Assembly (NCBI GenBank): GCA_003978105.1
Contig: QOAO01000006.1
Span: 1-63,156 of the forward strand
Length of the DNA stretch: 63,156 nt
Source of the DNA: Thermovibrio sp.
GTDB taxonomy: Bacteria; Aquificota; Desulfurobacteriia; Desulfurobacteriales; Desulfurobacteriaceae
Direction of reading: 5' to 3'
Below, one piece after another: positions 9,575 through 18,163 of this stretch; positions within the stretch are counted from its first letter, which is position 1, and each line of letters begins with the position of its first letter. Under the pieces are notes generated by a model, which was given only the letters and a program-made list of their open reading frames with translations, was not told the origin of the DNA and searched no databases. Made by a program: the position numbers and the translations under genes.

Positions 9575-10681
9575 CTACCTCCTGAAGGGAGCTCTAAGTA
9601 AAATTCCTGCGTACCTCATTAGAGCTTTTCTGTACGGAACTTCACCTGAAAGGAGCTCTGCCGTTAAGTTAGCAATTTTTTCAGACCTTTCAACCAACGA
9701 TAGGTTTAAGCCTCTAAAGGAGAAAAATAATTTCCCAACAACCCTTGCCCAGAAAAATTCCCAACCAAACTCCCTGTCAATTCTCCTTTTATAGTTTCTA
9801 AGCTCGTCTACATTCGACCTTTCAAAGAACCTCTTTAAACACTCACCTGCCAAAATGCCACTTCTTGCCGCGTAGAATATCCCCTCACCAGTTAAAGGGT
9901 CAACCAGTCCTCCTGAATCCCCAACAAACAGAACGTTTTTTCTTAGAACGTCGTTTCTCCTTTTCCCAGCTGGAATGGGAAAGCCGGACTCCCAGAGGAC
10001 GTTTCCGTAAATTCCGTGTTTCCTTTCAAATTCAATTAGCTTACTTCTTAGATTACTCCACTTTTTAAACTCTCCCAGTCCTGAGGTTACCCACTCCCCC
10101 TTGGGAAAAACCCAGTAGTATCCCCAGTTAAAGTTGGAAAAGTCAACTATAAGCTCGTTCTTCTCTACTTCAAGGTCCCTTTCGTATGTAAATCCAATTT
10201 CTCTATTAACGTTTAACTGTCTTGCTATTCTGCTGTTCACACCTGAGGAGTCAACTAAAACCCTTCCTACATAGGAATCTTTGTCCGTTTTCAGCTTTAC
10301 CCTTCCTTCCTCAATTTCTACCGAGAGAGCACTCTCACCTAAGTGAACATCAAATTTACTGTGGTTCAAAGAGTTGAAAAGAAAATGGTCGAGTTCGGCT
10401 CTATCCGTTAAGTAGGTTAAAACCCTCCTTGATGAAAGAATAACTTCCCTGTTACCATTGTAAAGGAAAAACTCGTAGGCTCTTTCTCTTACAACTCTAT
10501 CAATTTCAGGAAAATTCTCCTTTAAGGTAGAGTATGCCTTTGGAGTTAACCCTCCGGCACAGGGTTTCTTTTTAGGAAAAAATTCCCTTTCAACAGCAAG
10601 AACTTTTAAGTTTGAATCCTCCAAGAACTTTAGTAGGGAAATCCCTCCCGGCCCCAATCCTATAACTATGACATCGTACAC
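9575..10681 (-). CDS. FAD-dependent oxidoreductase, geranylgeranyl-reductase family
   Basis: A flavoprotein of the family that saturates isoprenoid double bonds (geranylgeranyl reductases and relatives). The N-terminus YDVIVIGLGPGGISLL binds FAD, PCAGGLTPKAY is the family substrate-loop motif, and FVGDSGGLVDPLTGEGI is the second FAD motif. There are 368 residues. It starts at GTG one base after the carA stop. In this LPS-bearing bacterium a role in quinone or other isoprenoid side-chain reduction is plausible, but the substrate is not evident from the sequence. Confidence 0.75.
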   Translation of the reverse strand: MYDVIVIGLGPGGISLLKFLEDSNLKVLAVEREFFPKKKPCAGGLTPKAYSTLKENFPEIDRVVRERAYEFFLYNGNREVILSSRRVLTYLTDRAELDHFLFNSLNHSKFDVHLGESALSVEIEEGRVKLKTDKDSYVGRVLVDSSGVNSRIARQLNVNREIGFTYERDLEVEKNELIVDFSNFNWGYYWVFPKGEWVTSGLGEFKKWSNLRSKLIEFERKHGIYGNVLWESGFPIPAGKRRNDVLRKNVLFVGDSGGLVDPLTGEGIFYAARSGILAGECLKRFFERSNVDELRNYKRRIDREFGWEFFWARVVGKLFFSFRGLNLSLVERSEKIANLTAELLSGEVPYRKALMRYAGILLRAPFRR

Positions 10682-10682
10682 A

Positions 10683-11822
10683 CTACCTACCCTTGTAATC
10701 TGAGATTAACCTCTCAAACTCTCTAAAGAGGTATCTTGAATCGTGAGGACCTGGAGAACTCTCTGGGTGGTACTGAACCGTAAATAGAGGTTTTGACTTG
10801 TGTTTCAGTCCCTCTACGGTTCCATCGTTCAAGGAGTAGTGAGTTACCTCCAAATCGTCAGGGAGTGTTGACTCATCAACTGCAAATCCGTGGTTCTGGG
10901 CAGTAATTTCAACCCTTCCGGTTCTTTTATTCTTAACAGGCTGGTTTGCTCCCCTGTGTCCAAACTTCAGCTTGTACGTGGCTGCTCCCATCGCAAGGGC
11001 AGTGAGCTGATGTCCCAAACAGATTCCAAAAATTGGCTTTCTGTACGTTGCTATCAGATACTTTATTGTCTCTATTGCGTAAGTAACTGCAGCAGGGTCT
11101 CCTGGACCGCATGAAAGAAAAATCCCATCTGGGCTCATCTTTAAAATATCTTCCGGTGGAGTTTTTGCAGGAACAACAATAGGCTTTATTCCAACGTCCA
11201 CCAAATTTCTCAAAATGTTGTACCTTATACCAAAGTCTAAAACGACTACAGAGTACTTAAAGTCCTCCTTCTTAGGATAACCTTCCCCAAGTCTCCAGGT
11301 CCCATATTCCCACTCGTAAGGTTCACTACACGAAACCTCATCGACCAAGTTTAAGCCCTCCATAGGAGGAATTGAGCGCGCCTTTGATATGAGGCTGTCA
11401 ACGTCAAGGTCAACAGTTGATATAACTCCCCTCATAGTTCCGGCACTTCTTAGCTTTTTAACAAGTTCCCTTGTATCAATCTCACAAATCCCGACAACTC
11501 CGTTTTTCTTTAGGTAGTTCTCAAAGGAGTCCTCTGCCCTCCAATTTGAGTAGATTTCAGAAATCTCCTTAACGATGAAACCTTCAGCCTTAGGGCCGTC
11601 TGATTCAACATCCTCCCTGTTCACTCCAACGTTTCCTATTAAGGGATAGGTCATCGTAACAATCTGACCCTTAAAAGATGGGTCTGTAACGACCTCCTGG
11701 TATCCCGTCATTGAGGTTGTAAATACAACTTCCCCGGAGGTCTCTCCTTCTGCACCGAAGCTCAATCCCTCAAAGTAGGTACCATCCTCAAGGGCTAAAA
11801 TTGCCTTTTTCCTCTTAAGCAT
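10683..11822 (-). CDS. carA: Carbamoyl-phosphate synthase small chain
   Basis: Glutamine amidotransferase subunit that feeds ammonia to CarB for carbamoyl phosphate, the precursor of arginine and pyrimidines. The N-terminal CarA domain (LALEDGTYFEGLSFG, TSMTGYQEVVTDPS) precedes a class I glutaminase with GICLGHQ (nucleophile Cys) and YHPESSPGPHD (His/Glu). Its 379 residues are normal. It is the first gene of a five-gene minus-strand operon (carA, flavoprotein, RlmI-like, galU, lon). carB is not in the window, while argF, which uses the product, lies about 16 kb away. Confidence 0.96.
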   Translation of the reverse strand: MLKRKKAILALEDGTYFEGLSFGAEGETSGEVVFTTSMTGYQEVVTDPSFKGQIVTMTYPLIGNVGVNREDVESDGPKAEGFIVKEISEIYSNWRAEDSFENYLKKNGVVGICEIDTRELVKKLRSAGTMRGVISTVDLDVDSLISKARSIPPMEGLNLVDEVSCSEPYEWEYGTWRLGEGYPKKEDFKYSVVVLDFGIRYNILRNLVDVGIKPIVVPAKTPPEDILKMSPDGIFLSCGPGDPAAVTYAIETIKYLIATYRKPIFGICLGHQLTALAMGAATYKLKFGHRGANQPVKNKRTGRVEITAQNHGFAVDESTLPDDLEVTHYSLNDGTVEGLKHKSKPLFTVQYHPESSPGPHDSRYLFREFERLISDYKGR

Positions 11823-11842
11823 ACTCTAACCTCATAAACCTT

Positions 11843-11871
11843 TTGATTTATTTCATTTAATGGCATATTAT
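11843..11871 (+). promoter_or_regulatory. Candidate sigma70 promoter for the ZnuA-like gene
   Basis: In the 79-nt gap between the divergent carA and ZnuA-like genes, TTGATT (11843-11848) and TATTAT (11866-11871) are separated by exactly 17 nt. The predicted start of transcription is near 11878, about 24 nt before the ATG, and an AGGAGG ribosome site follows at 11891. The gap must also hold the carA promoter, which I could not place. Confidence 0.45.
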
Positions 11872-11901
11872 ATACTACGCTACTTACTGTAGGAGGCTTA
11901 A

Positions 11902-12735
11902 ATGTTGAGACTTCTCCTAATACTCCTTATTTCACTCTTAACCTTTGGCTGTATTTCTGAGAACAGTAATAAACCCTTGATAGTTACCTCCCTTCCCATT
12001 TGGAAGAGTGTGGCAGAGTACATTGGTGGGAGAGACTTTAGATACTACTCTATCCTTAAAGGAGGGGAATCTCCACACGGATACGAGCCTAAACCCTCAG
12101 ACATTGAAAGGGGAAAGGAGGCATCACTAATAATTGTTCACGGCCTCGGCCTTGACGACTGGGCACTCAAAGGAGTTAACGACAAGAAGAAGGTTCTCAA
12201 TTTGGGAGAGCTCTTTTCCAAAAAGTACCCTCAGGTTAAGAAACCTGCCTACCACCTCTGGATGAATCCCGTTCTGATGGAGGATGTTTACTTTGAAGTG
12301 GCAGAGAGGCTCGTAGGTTTCTATCCAAAGAGGGAGACCTACTACAAGAAGAGGGCTGATGACTACGCAGAGATGATTGAGCAGCTTTTAGGAAGGATTA
12401 GTGAGTGTTTGAAGGGTAGAAAGGAAAATGCCGTTGTTATCTTTCACCCCGTCTGGAAACCGCTCCTTAAAACCCTCGGAATTAATGTAATTGAGATAGC
12501 AAGAAACCCCGAGGAACAGGTTACACCCGGGAGGATTAAAGAGGTTATAGAGGAGGCCAAGAGGAAAGGGGCAAAGGTTGTTATAAGTGAAAGTTTTGCA
12601 AATCAGAAAATTCCCAAACTGATAGCAAGGGAAATTGGCGGAAGAGTTCTCGTTTTAAACCCCATACCATCTGAGGACTATGTTAGAGCCCTCTCTGAGT
12701 GGGGAAGTAAAATTTGCAGAGCTCTCAAGGAGTAG
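11902..12735 (+). CDS. ZnuA-family metal ABC transporter substrate-binding lipoprotein
   Basis: Periplasmic metal-binding lipoprotein of cluster A-I (Zn/Mn uptake). A short signal peptide ends in the lipobox LTFGC. Candidate metal ligands lie in ESPHGYEP, YHLWMNP and IFHPVWKP, and the C-terminal NPIPSEDYV matches the family. The 277 residues fit. No His-rich loop is seen. No permease or ATPase is adjacent, so this is either an orphan binding protein or its partners are elsewhere. The start has AGGAGG upstream. The amidotransferase gene follows after 3 nt. Confidence 0.82.
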   Translation: MLRLLLILLISLLTFGCISENSNKPLIVTSLPIWKSVAEYIGGRDFRYYSILKGGESPHGYEPKPSDIERGKEASLIIVHGLGLDDWALKGVNDKKKVLNLGELFSKKYPQVKKPAYHLWMNPVLMEDVYFEVAERLVGFYPKRETYYKKRADDYAEMIEQLLGRISECLKGRKENAVVIFHPVWKPLLKTLGINVIEIARNPEEQVTPGRIKEVIEEAKRKGAKVVISESFANQKIPKLIAREIGGRVLVLNPIPSEDYVRALSEWGSKICRALKE

Positions 12736-12738
12736 AGA

Positions 12739-13308
12739 ATGATTTTGATGATAGACAACTACGATTCATTCACGTACAACGTTGTTCAGTACTTTGGAAA
12801 GTTAGGAGCAGAAATCGAGGTTTACAGGAACGACAAAATTACAGTAGAAGAAATTGAGGAAAAGAAGCCTGAAGCACTTGTAATTTCGCCGGGTCCATGT
12901 ACTCCAAGGGAAGCTGGAGTTTCTGTTGAGGCTATAAGACACTTTGCAGGGAAACTTCCCATTTTAGGAATATGTTTAGGCCACCAGTCGATAGGGTTTG
13001 CTTTCGGAGCGAGAATTAAGAGGGCTAAAAAGCTCATGCACGGAAAGGCTTCATTGATTCATCACGATGGGAAATTTCTATTTGAGGGAATGAAAAACCC
13101 CTTTTCTGCAATAAGGTACCACTCCCTCATAATAGACAGAGAAACCCTATCTCCGGAATTTGAAATAACCGCAGAGAGTGAGGATGACAAGGAGATAATG
13201 GGAATAAGACACAAGAAGTTTCCGATTTTCGGCGTTCAGTTCCACCCCGAATCAATCCTAACCGAAGATGGAATAAGGATAATTGAGAACTTTCTGAAAC
13301 AGATTTAA
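12739..13308 (+). CDS. Glutamine amidotransferase, TrpG/PabA type
   Basis: Glutaminase subunit of anthranilate synthase or aminodeoxychorismate synthase, supplying ammonia for tryptophan or folate. Family motifs: [16 protein letters not shown] at the N-terminus, [10 protein letters not shown] with the nucleophile Cys, MHGK, and QFHPES with His/Glu of the triad. The 189 residues are typical of the free-standing subunit. TrpG and PabA cannot be separated here because the synthase partner is not adjacent; many bacteria use one protein for both. Confidence 0.88.
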   Translation: MILMIDNYDSFTYNVVQYFGKLGAEIEVYRNDKITVEEIEEKKPEALVISPGPCTPREAGVSVEAIRHFAGKLPILGICLGHQSIGFAFGARIKRAKKLMHGKASLIHHDGKFLFEGMKNPFSAIRYHSLIIDRETLSPEFEITAESEDDKEIMGIRHKKFPIFGVQFHPESILTEDGIRIIENFLKQI

Positions 13309-13574
13309 GCCCTATTCGTGTAAATTTTAATCAGTATTTTAAACAGCCTGTTGTGGGTTGGGTACTTTAGGTGTAAAAGTTCGTGAACTATTACCTCGTC
13401 CCTGAACTCCTTAGGTTGAAGGAGAAGGTCGGCTGAGAATGTCAGCCTTCCCCTCGAGGAGCAGCTCGCCCACTTTCTCCTCATTCTCCTAATCTGAATC
13501 TCTTTAGGTTGAACGTTTAACTTGACAGCCCACCTGATGACTTCCCTTTTGAACTCTTCCTTTGATACCATCAC
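13305..13574 (-). CDS. Small M48/YgjP-like metallopeptidase associated with type I restriction loci
   Basis: An 89-residue zinc-peptidase-like protein. The central motif [15 protein letters not shown] has the HExxH-like HELLH and a downstream His; upstream [15 protein letters not shown] is typical of the YgjP/DUF45 group. Short versions of this protein commonly follow hsdR in type I restriction loci. Here it follows the truncated hsdM directly, with a GTG or ATG start overlapping the hsdM stop. It is probably the surviving distal gene of a collapsed locus. Its 3' end overlaps the convergent amidotransferase gene by 4 nt. Confidence 0.7.
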   Translation of the reverse strand: MMVSKEEFKREVIRWAVKLNVQPKEIQIRRMRRKWASCSSRGRLTFSADLLLQPKEFRDEVIVHELLHLKYPTHNRLFKILIKIYTNRA

Positions 13575-14611
13575 TTCCTTAGTAGCTCAAGAATTTTATT
13601 AACTGTTTCTGTAACTTCCCTTATCCCCTCATTTCCTAGCTGAATCCATCCCCAATCTGCAGATGAGGATGGAGGATGACCGAAGGTGAACCTTCCAAAC
13701 TGGTCGTTTTCGTAGGTTGACTGTGAAAAATCCTGATTCCACATCGGATTTGTAGCAATCAGGTCAAACTGCATCAAGGAGCCGTCGCTGTTCTTAAATG
13801 CCGGATGGTTCATTGTATCTCCAAGGGCAATTTCTGCGTCCATATCGTGGATGAAAATGTTCATCTTTGCCATTGCATAGCTGAAGTGGAGTATTTCCTG
13901 ACCGTAGAATTTAAGGTCTGCAACAGTTTTCCCCTTGTACTTCTCCTTAAAGTAAAGCTGGTTCTTTATTAAGAGTCCGGCAGAGCCAACACACGGGTCG
14001 TAAATCGACTGTCCGGGTTCAGGGTCGAGGATGTGAGCTATTAAAACTCCAACCTCCCTCGGAGTGTAAAACTCCCCTGCAGACTGACCTGAACCCTCTG
14101 CAAACTTCCTAAGCAGGTACTCGTAGGCATTTCCTATTATGTCGGGAGGAACGTCCTTCATTCCGAGCCTGTACTTGCTGAGGACGTTGATGAGTGCATG
14201 GAGCCTTTCATCGCTGATTATTCTCTTTCCGGCCATTGTTGCATTGAAGTCAACAATATCTACAACACCCTGAAGCTTCGGGTTCTCCTTTGCTATCGCC
14301 CGAACGGCATCGGTTAAGTACATTCCAAGACCGCGAACCGGATGCCTTTTTATGTTTTCCCACCTCGCAACTTCCGGAATGAAAGACCTAACGAAGGAGT
14401 GGTCTGACTCAACTACTTTTAAGGCCGTTTCTCTATCTCCAAACTCCTCTGAGAGCTTCTCTATTTCGTCTTCAAATACGTCTGAGAGCCTCTTTATGAA
14501 TATCAATGGGAGTATGTACTCCTTGTACTTTGGAGCGTCCACCTCTCCCCTGATTTTGCAGGCAGCCTCCCAGAGCCAATTTTCAAGCGTCTTTATATCA
14601 AGCTCGGCCAT
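13571..14611 (-). pseudogene. Truncated type I restriction methyltransferase subunit (hsdM remnant)
   Basis: The N-terminal two thirds of HsdM are clear: the helical domain (LENWLWEAACKIRG), the SAM-binding region (YDPCVGSAGLLI) and the catalytic-type NPPF position, which reads NPMW here. Just after the motif SSADWGWIQ the protein switches to about 20 unrelated residues and stops. At 346 residues it is about 150 short of a normal HsdM. No hsdS or hsdR is present, and the next gene is the M48 protein that normally ends such loci. I infer that one deletion removed the hsdM 3' end, hsdS and most of hsdR. The protein is unlikely to work as a methyltransferase. Confidence 0.7.
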
Positions 14612-14674
14612 TCCTTCCTTCCAAAAATTGGGTTATTGTTAATGCAGCAAAGTTTAACAAATGTAGGATTTAAG

Positions 14675-15754
14675 ATGAAAAAATTATTGATTGTTACGGG
14701 AGAGCTCTCCGGATTCATCTATGCAAGGGAAATCGTTAGGGAGCTCTCACCCTTTTTTGAAATTTTTGGAGTTTTCACAGAGGAGGCTCCAGGAAGTAAA
14801 AGGATTTTGGACTCAAAGGAGCTTACCGCCTTTGGACTCTTTGAGGTTATTTCAAAACTTCCAAACATCTTAAGGGGGAAGAGGAAAATCGTCTCTTTTT
14901 TGGAAAGTGAAAAGCCGGATGCCGTTCTGCTAATCGACTTTCCTGGATTTAACCTCCAGATAGCAAAGGAGGCAAGGAAGAGGGGAATAAAGGTCTTTTA
15001 CTTTATACCGCCAAAGGTTTGGGCTTGGGGGAAAAGGAGAGTTGAGAGTTTGAGGAAATACTGTGACAGGATTTTCGTTATTCTCCCCTTTGAGGTTGAG
15101 TTCTACAGGCAATTTAAAATAGATGTGACCTACGTCGGAAATCCATTGGTTGATATAGTTAAGCCTAACAGGAAAAGAAGGGAGTTTTTAGAAACCTTTG
15201 AAATTGAAGACCCCTTCTATGCCCTTCTTCCGGGAAGCAGACCTTCAGAGGTTAAATACCTACTACCTACACTAAAGGAGTTCTCAGAGAGCTTTGGAGG
15301 AAATTGGGTCATTCCCGTTGCAAATACTGTTGGGGAGCTCTTTAAAAACTTTCTCTCGGACAACATAAAACTCGTCCCGGAGGAGGAGAGGTACAACGTT
15401 TTAAGCTATGCAGAGGCCGGCATTATAGCTTCGGGAACGGCCTCTTTGGAGGCTGCAATCTCGGAGCTCCCCCACGTTGTCGTTTACAGGGTTCATCCGT
15501 TAACCTACTTTATAGCTAAAAGGGCTGTTAAACTTCCGTTTGTTTCCCTTCCAAACCTTATAGCCGGAAAGGAGGTTGTTCCGGAGCTCCTTCAGGAGGA
15601 TTTCAACGGGGAAAACCTAAACCTCTTTCTGACTTTTGAAACCCTCCTTGAAAATAGGGACTGGAGCAGGGAAGTTTTGAGAAAGGATGTTAAGGAGAAG
15701 CTTTCGGGGGGAGCAATAAAGAGACTTTCAGAAGAGATTAAGAGGGAGATTTAA
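14675..15754 (+). CDS. lpxB: Lipid-A-disaccharide synthase
   Basis: Glycosyltransferase (GT19) that joins UDP-2,3-diacylglucosamine and lipid X in lipid A synthesis at the inner membrane. Motifs: GELSGFIYA near the N-terminus (family GExSGD-like), IDFPGFNL, YFIPPKVWAWG, VTYVGNPLVD and LPGSRPSEV. I choose ATG 14675 (MKKLLIVTGELSG) over the in-frame ATG at 14636, which has no ribosome site and adds 13 residues absent from the family. The product has 359 residues. It leads the lpxB-methyltransferase-prfB operon and shows that the organism makes LPS. Confidence 0.93.
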   Translation: MKKLLIVTGELSGFIYAREIVRELSPFFEIFGVFTEEAPGSKRILDSKELTAFGLFEVISKLPNILRGKRKIVSFLESEKPDAVLLIDFPGFNLQIAKEARKRGIKVFYFIPPKVWAWGKRRVESLRKYCDRIFVILPFEVEFYRQFKIDVTYVGNPLVDIVKPNRKRREFLETFEIEDPFYALLPGSRPSEVKYLLPTLKEFSESFGGNWVIPVANTVGELFKNFLSDNIKLVPEEERYNVLSYAEAGIIASGTASLEAAISELPHVVVYRVHPLTYFIAKRAVKLPFVSLPNLIAGKEVVPELLQEDFNGENLNLFLTFETLLENRDWSREVLRKDVKEKLSGGAIKRLSEEIKREI

Positions 15755-15755
15755 G

Positions 15756-16889
15756 ATGGAGTTCTTTGCAGTTTCCCAGCCGGGACTTGAGGAGGTTACA
15801 AAGAAGGAAATTGAGGAGTTAGGAATAGAGGGAAGGGCTGTTCCGGGAGGAGTTATCTTTTCTGGGAGCTTTAGGGAAATATACCTTACAAACCTTTGGC
15901 TCAGGAGCGCAACGAGGGTTCTCTTGAGGCTCTGCTCCTTTAGAGCTCTCCACTTTGCCGAGCTTGTTAGAAAGGCAAAGAGATGCAAGTGGGAAAAGTT
16001 TATAAGTCAAGAACTTCCCGTTAAGTTCAGGGTAACATCAAAAAGGTCAAAGCTCTACCACACAAAGGGAATAGAGGAGAGAATCTTAAGGGCCATTGAG
16101 GAGAGGTTAGGCTTTGAGCCGAGGGTTGCAAGGTTTGAAGATGAGGGAACGAGTGTAGTTGTAAGGGTTGAGAACAACGTATTTACGATAAGCGTAAATA
16201 CATCGGGAGCTCCACTCTACAAAAGGGGATACAGGGTAGCTGAAACCGAAGCTCCCCTGAGGGAAAACATTGCCGCCGGAATAATTCTAATGTCAAACTG
16301 GAGGGGAGAAATCCCTCTAATTGACCCTTTTTGCGGTTCGGGAACGATTCCAATAGAGGGAGCTCTCATAGCATCAAACACTCCTCCGGGTAAAAACAGG
16401 AAGTTTGCATTTATGGAGTGGAAAAGCTTTAACAGAGAGCTCTGGAACGAACTCTTATATGAGGCAGAATCAAGGAAAAGGGAGATAAAAGTTCCAATAT
16501 TGGGATTCGACATCGAACCAAAGGCCGTTGAGGCATCTTTAAATAACGCAGAAGCTGCCGGAGTCTCGGAGTTTGTAGAGTTCAAAAACCTCTCATTTCC
16601 AGAGGTTAGAATGGAAAGAGCCCTGATTGTAACGAACCCTCCCTACGGAGTGAGGCTTTCGGAGAGGAGGTTGGGAGAGGTATACGCAAAGTTTGGAGAG
16701 TGGGTCGAGAAGAGCTTTAAGTACTACTCAGTTTACTTTCTATCTCCATCAAGGAGACTTGCTGAGAAGACACTTCTCAATTTAGAGCTCCTAACCTACC
16801 TCTCAAACGGGGGAATCAGGGTGGGACTTTACAGAGCAAGTAATTTTCCTACTATTATGGACAGAAATTATTCGGAGGTTCAGGATTGA
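15756..16889 (+). CDS. THUMP-domain RNA guanine methyltransferase (RlmL/TrmN-like)
   Basis: An N-terminal ferredoxin-like/THUMP RNA-binding region (TSKRSKLYHTKGIEER) precedes a Rossmann methyltransferase domain with DPFCGSGTIPIEGA and the catalytic NPPYGVRL motif, the N2-guanine methyltransferase signature. The 377 residues match the single-domain relatives of the RlmL N-terminal half, which modify 23S rRNA or tRNA; the exact target is not determined. It starts 1 nt after lpxB and its TGA stop overlaps the TTG start of prfB. Confidence 0.85.
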   Translation: MEFFAVSQPGLEEVTKKEIEELGIEGRAVPGGVIFSGSFREIYLTNLWLRSATRVLLRLCSFRALHFAELVRKAKRCKWEKFISQELPVKFRVTSKRSKLYHTKGIEERILRAIEERLGFEPRVARFEDEGTSVVVRVENNVFTISVNTSGAPLYKRGYRVAETEAPLRENIAAGIILMSNWRGEIPLIDPFCGSGTIPIEGALIASNTPPGKNRKFAFMEWKSFNRELWNELLYEAESRKREIKVPILGFDIEPKAVEASLNNAEAAGVSEFVEFKNLSFPEVRMERALIVTNPPYGVRLSERRLGEVYAKFGEWVEKSFKYYSVYFLSPSRRLAEKTLLNLELLTYLSNGGIRVGLYRASNFPTIMDRNYSEVQD

Positions 16890-17996
16890 TAGAGAGGATT
16901 CAAGAGTTAAGGGAGGAATTAAAGAAGGTCAAGGAAAAGTATGACGAAATTAGGGGGTATTTTTGACTTAGATGAGCTCAAAAGGAGACTTTCGGAAATT
17001 GAAGGAGAAATGTCGTCTCCTGAATTCTGGAACAACCCCGGAAAAGCTCAGAAACTCTCACAGGAGAGGAACAGAATAGAGGAGGAGCTCAACGAAATTT
17101 CCAAGTTAAACGAAAAGATTGAGGAGTGTGAGGTTCTCATTGAGATGGCCGAGGAGGAGAACGAGAAGGAGCTCCTTGACGAAGTAGAAGAAAACCTAAA
17201 GGAAATAGAGGAATCTTTAAACAAACTTGAAATAAAGAAACTCCTCTCTGGGGAGTACGATAAGAACAACGCAATAGTAACAATCCATGCTGGAGCCGGC
17301 GGGACAGAGTCCTGCGACTGGGCCCAGATGTTGATGAGGATGTACTTCAGGTGGGCAGAGAGGAAGGGATTCAACGTTGAGATATTGGACATTCAGGAAA
17401 ACGAAGAGGCAGGAATAAAGAGTGCGACGTTTTTAGTTAAGGGAAACTATGCTTACGGGCTTTTGAAATCTGAACATGGAACCCACAGGCTTGTAAGGAT
17501 TTCTCCCTTTGATGCAAATGCAAGGAGACACACTTCCTTCTGCGGTGTTATCGTTGTTCCTGAGATAGACGATGACGTTGAGGTTGAAATAAGGGAGGAG
17601 GATTTAAGAATAGATACGTACCGCTCCTCTGGAGCTGGGGGGCAACACGTTAACACAACAGATTCTGCAGTCAGGATAACCCACATTCCTACTGGAATTG
17701 TTGTTACGTGTCAGAGTGAACGCTCACAGATTCAGAACAGGCAGAGAGCTCTAAAAATTCTAAAGGCTCGCCTCTACGAGTTAAAAATGAGGGAAAGGGA
17801 GGAAAAGCTTGCCCAAGCACGGGGAGAGCACAAAAGCATAGCTTGGGGGAACCAAATACGCTCCTACGTTTTTCAGCCCTACCAGCTTGTAAAGGACCAC
17901 AGAACAGGAACGGAAACTTCAAACGTTCAGTCTGTAATGGATGGAGACATTGACCAGTTCATAGAAACTTACCTAAAACAAAGAGCTACAGTATAA
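16886..17996 (+). CDS. prfB: Peptide chain release factor 2 with programmed +1 frameshift
   Basis: Reads UGA (and UAA) stop codons. The first 26 codons run from TTG 16886 (GGAGG 7 nt upstream) in one frame to a TGA at 16964-16966. The rest (16965-17996) is in the +1 frame, starting at GAC. The junction reads AGG GGG TAT TTT TGA C: an internal Shine-Dalgarno-like AGGGGG, a slippery TTT and an in-frame UGA, the classic autoregulatory site (E. coli has CTT TGA). Joined, the protein has about 369 residues. It contains the SPF motif that recognises UGA/UAA and the GGQ motif (SSGAGGQHVN) for hydrolysis. Low RF2 allows frameshifting and restores RF2. Confidence 0.95.
16952..16967 (+). promoter_or_regulatory. 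prfB programmed frameshift site
   Basis: AGGGGG (16952-16957), TAT, slippery TTT (16961-16963), in-frame TGA (16964-16966) and C. Spacing and order are as in the well-studied E. coli site. The +1 shift on TTT resumes at GAC (16965). Confidence 0.93.
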
Positions 17997-18103
17997 ATTT
18001 TCCCTGTTTTTCTTTTTATCCTCCTTTTGTTTTTAGCTTTTCAAATAATGAAAAAATAAGGATTGCTTTATGTAATAAAAATTTTATTTTAAAACAAGTC
18101 TTA

Positions 18104-18132
18104 TTGAAATTTATAAAATTGTGAATTAAAAT
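18104..18132 (+). promoter_or_regulatory. Candidate promoter of octaheme cytochrome 1
   Basis: TTGAAA (18104-18109) and TAAAAT (18127-18132) with a 17-nt spacer lie in a very A+T-rich 167-nt gap between prfB and the cytochrome gene. The expected start of transcription is near 18139, with GGAGGAA at about 18154 ahead of the ATG at 18164. In such A+T-rich DNA chance matches are likely, so the placement is tentative. Confidence 0.4.
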
Positions 18133-18163
18133 AAAATAAAATTTCCTAAATTCGGAGGAAGGG

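Noticed and set aside
16941..17996. prfB starting at ATG 16941
   Set aside because: That ATG is in the shifted frame and lies only 11 nt before the frameshift signal. The family N-terminus is encoded upstream in the other frame from TTG 16886.
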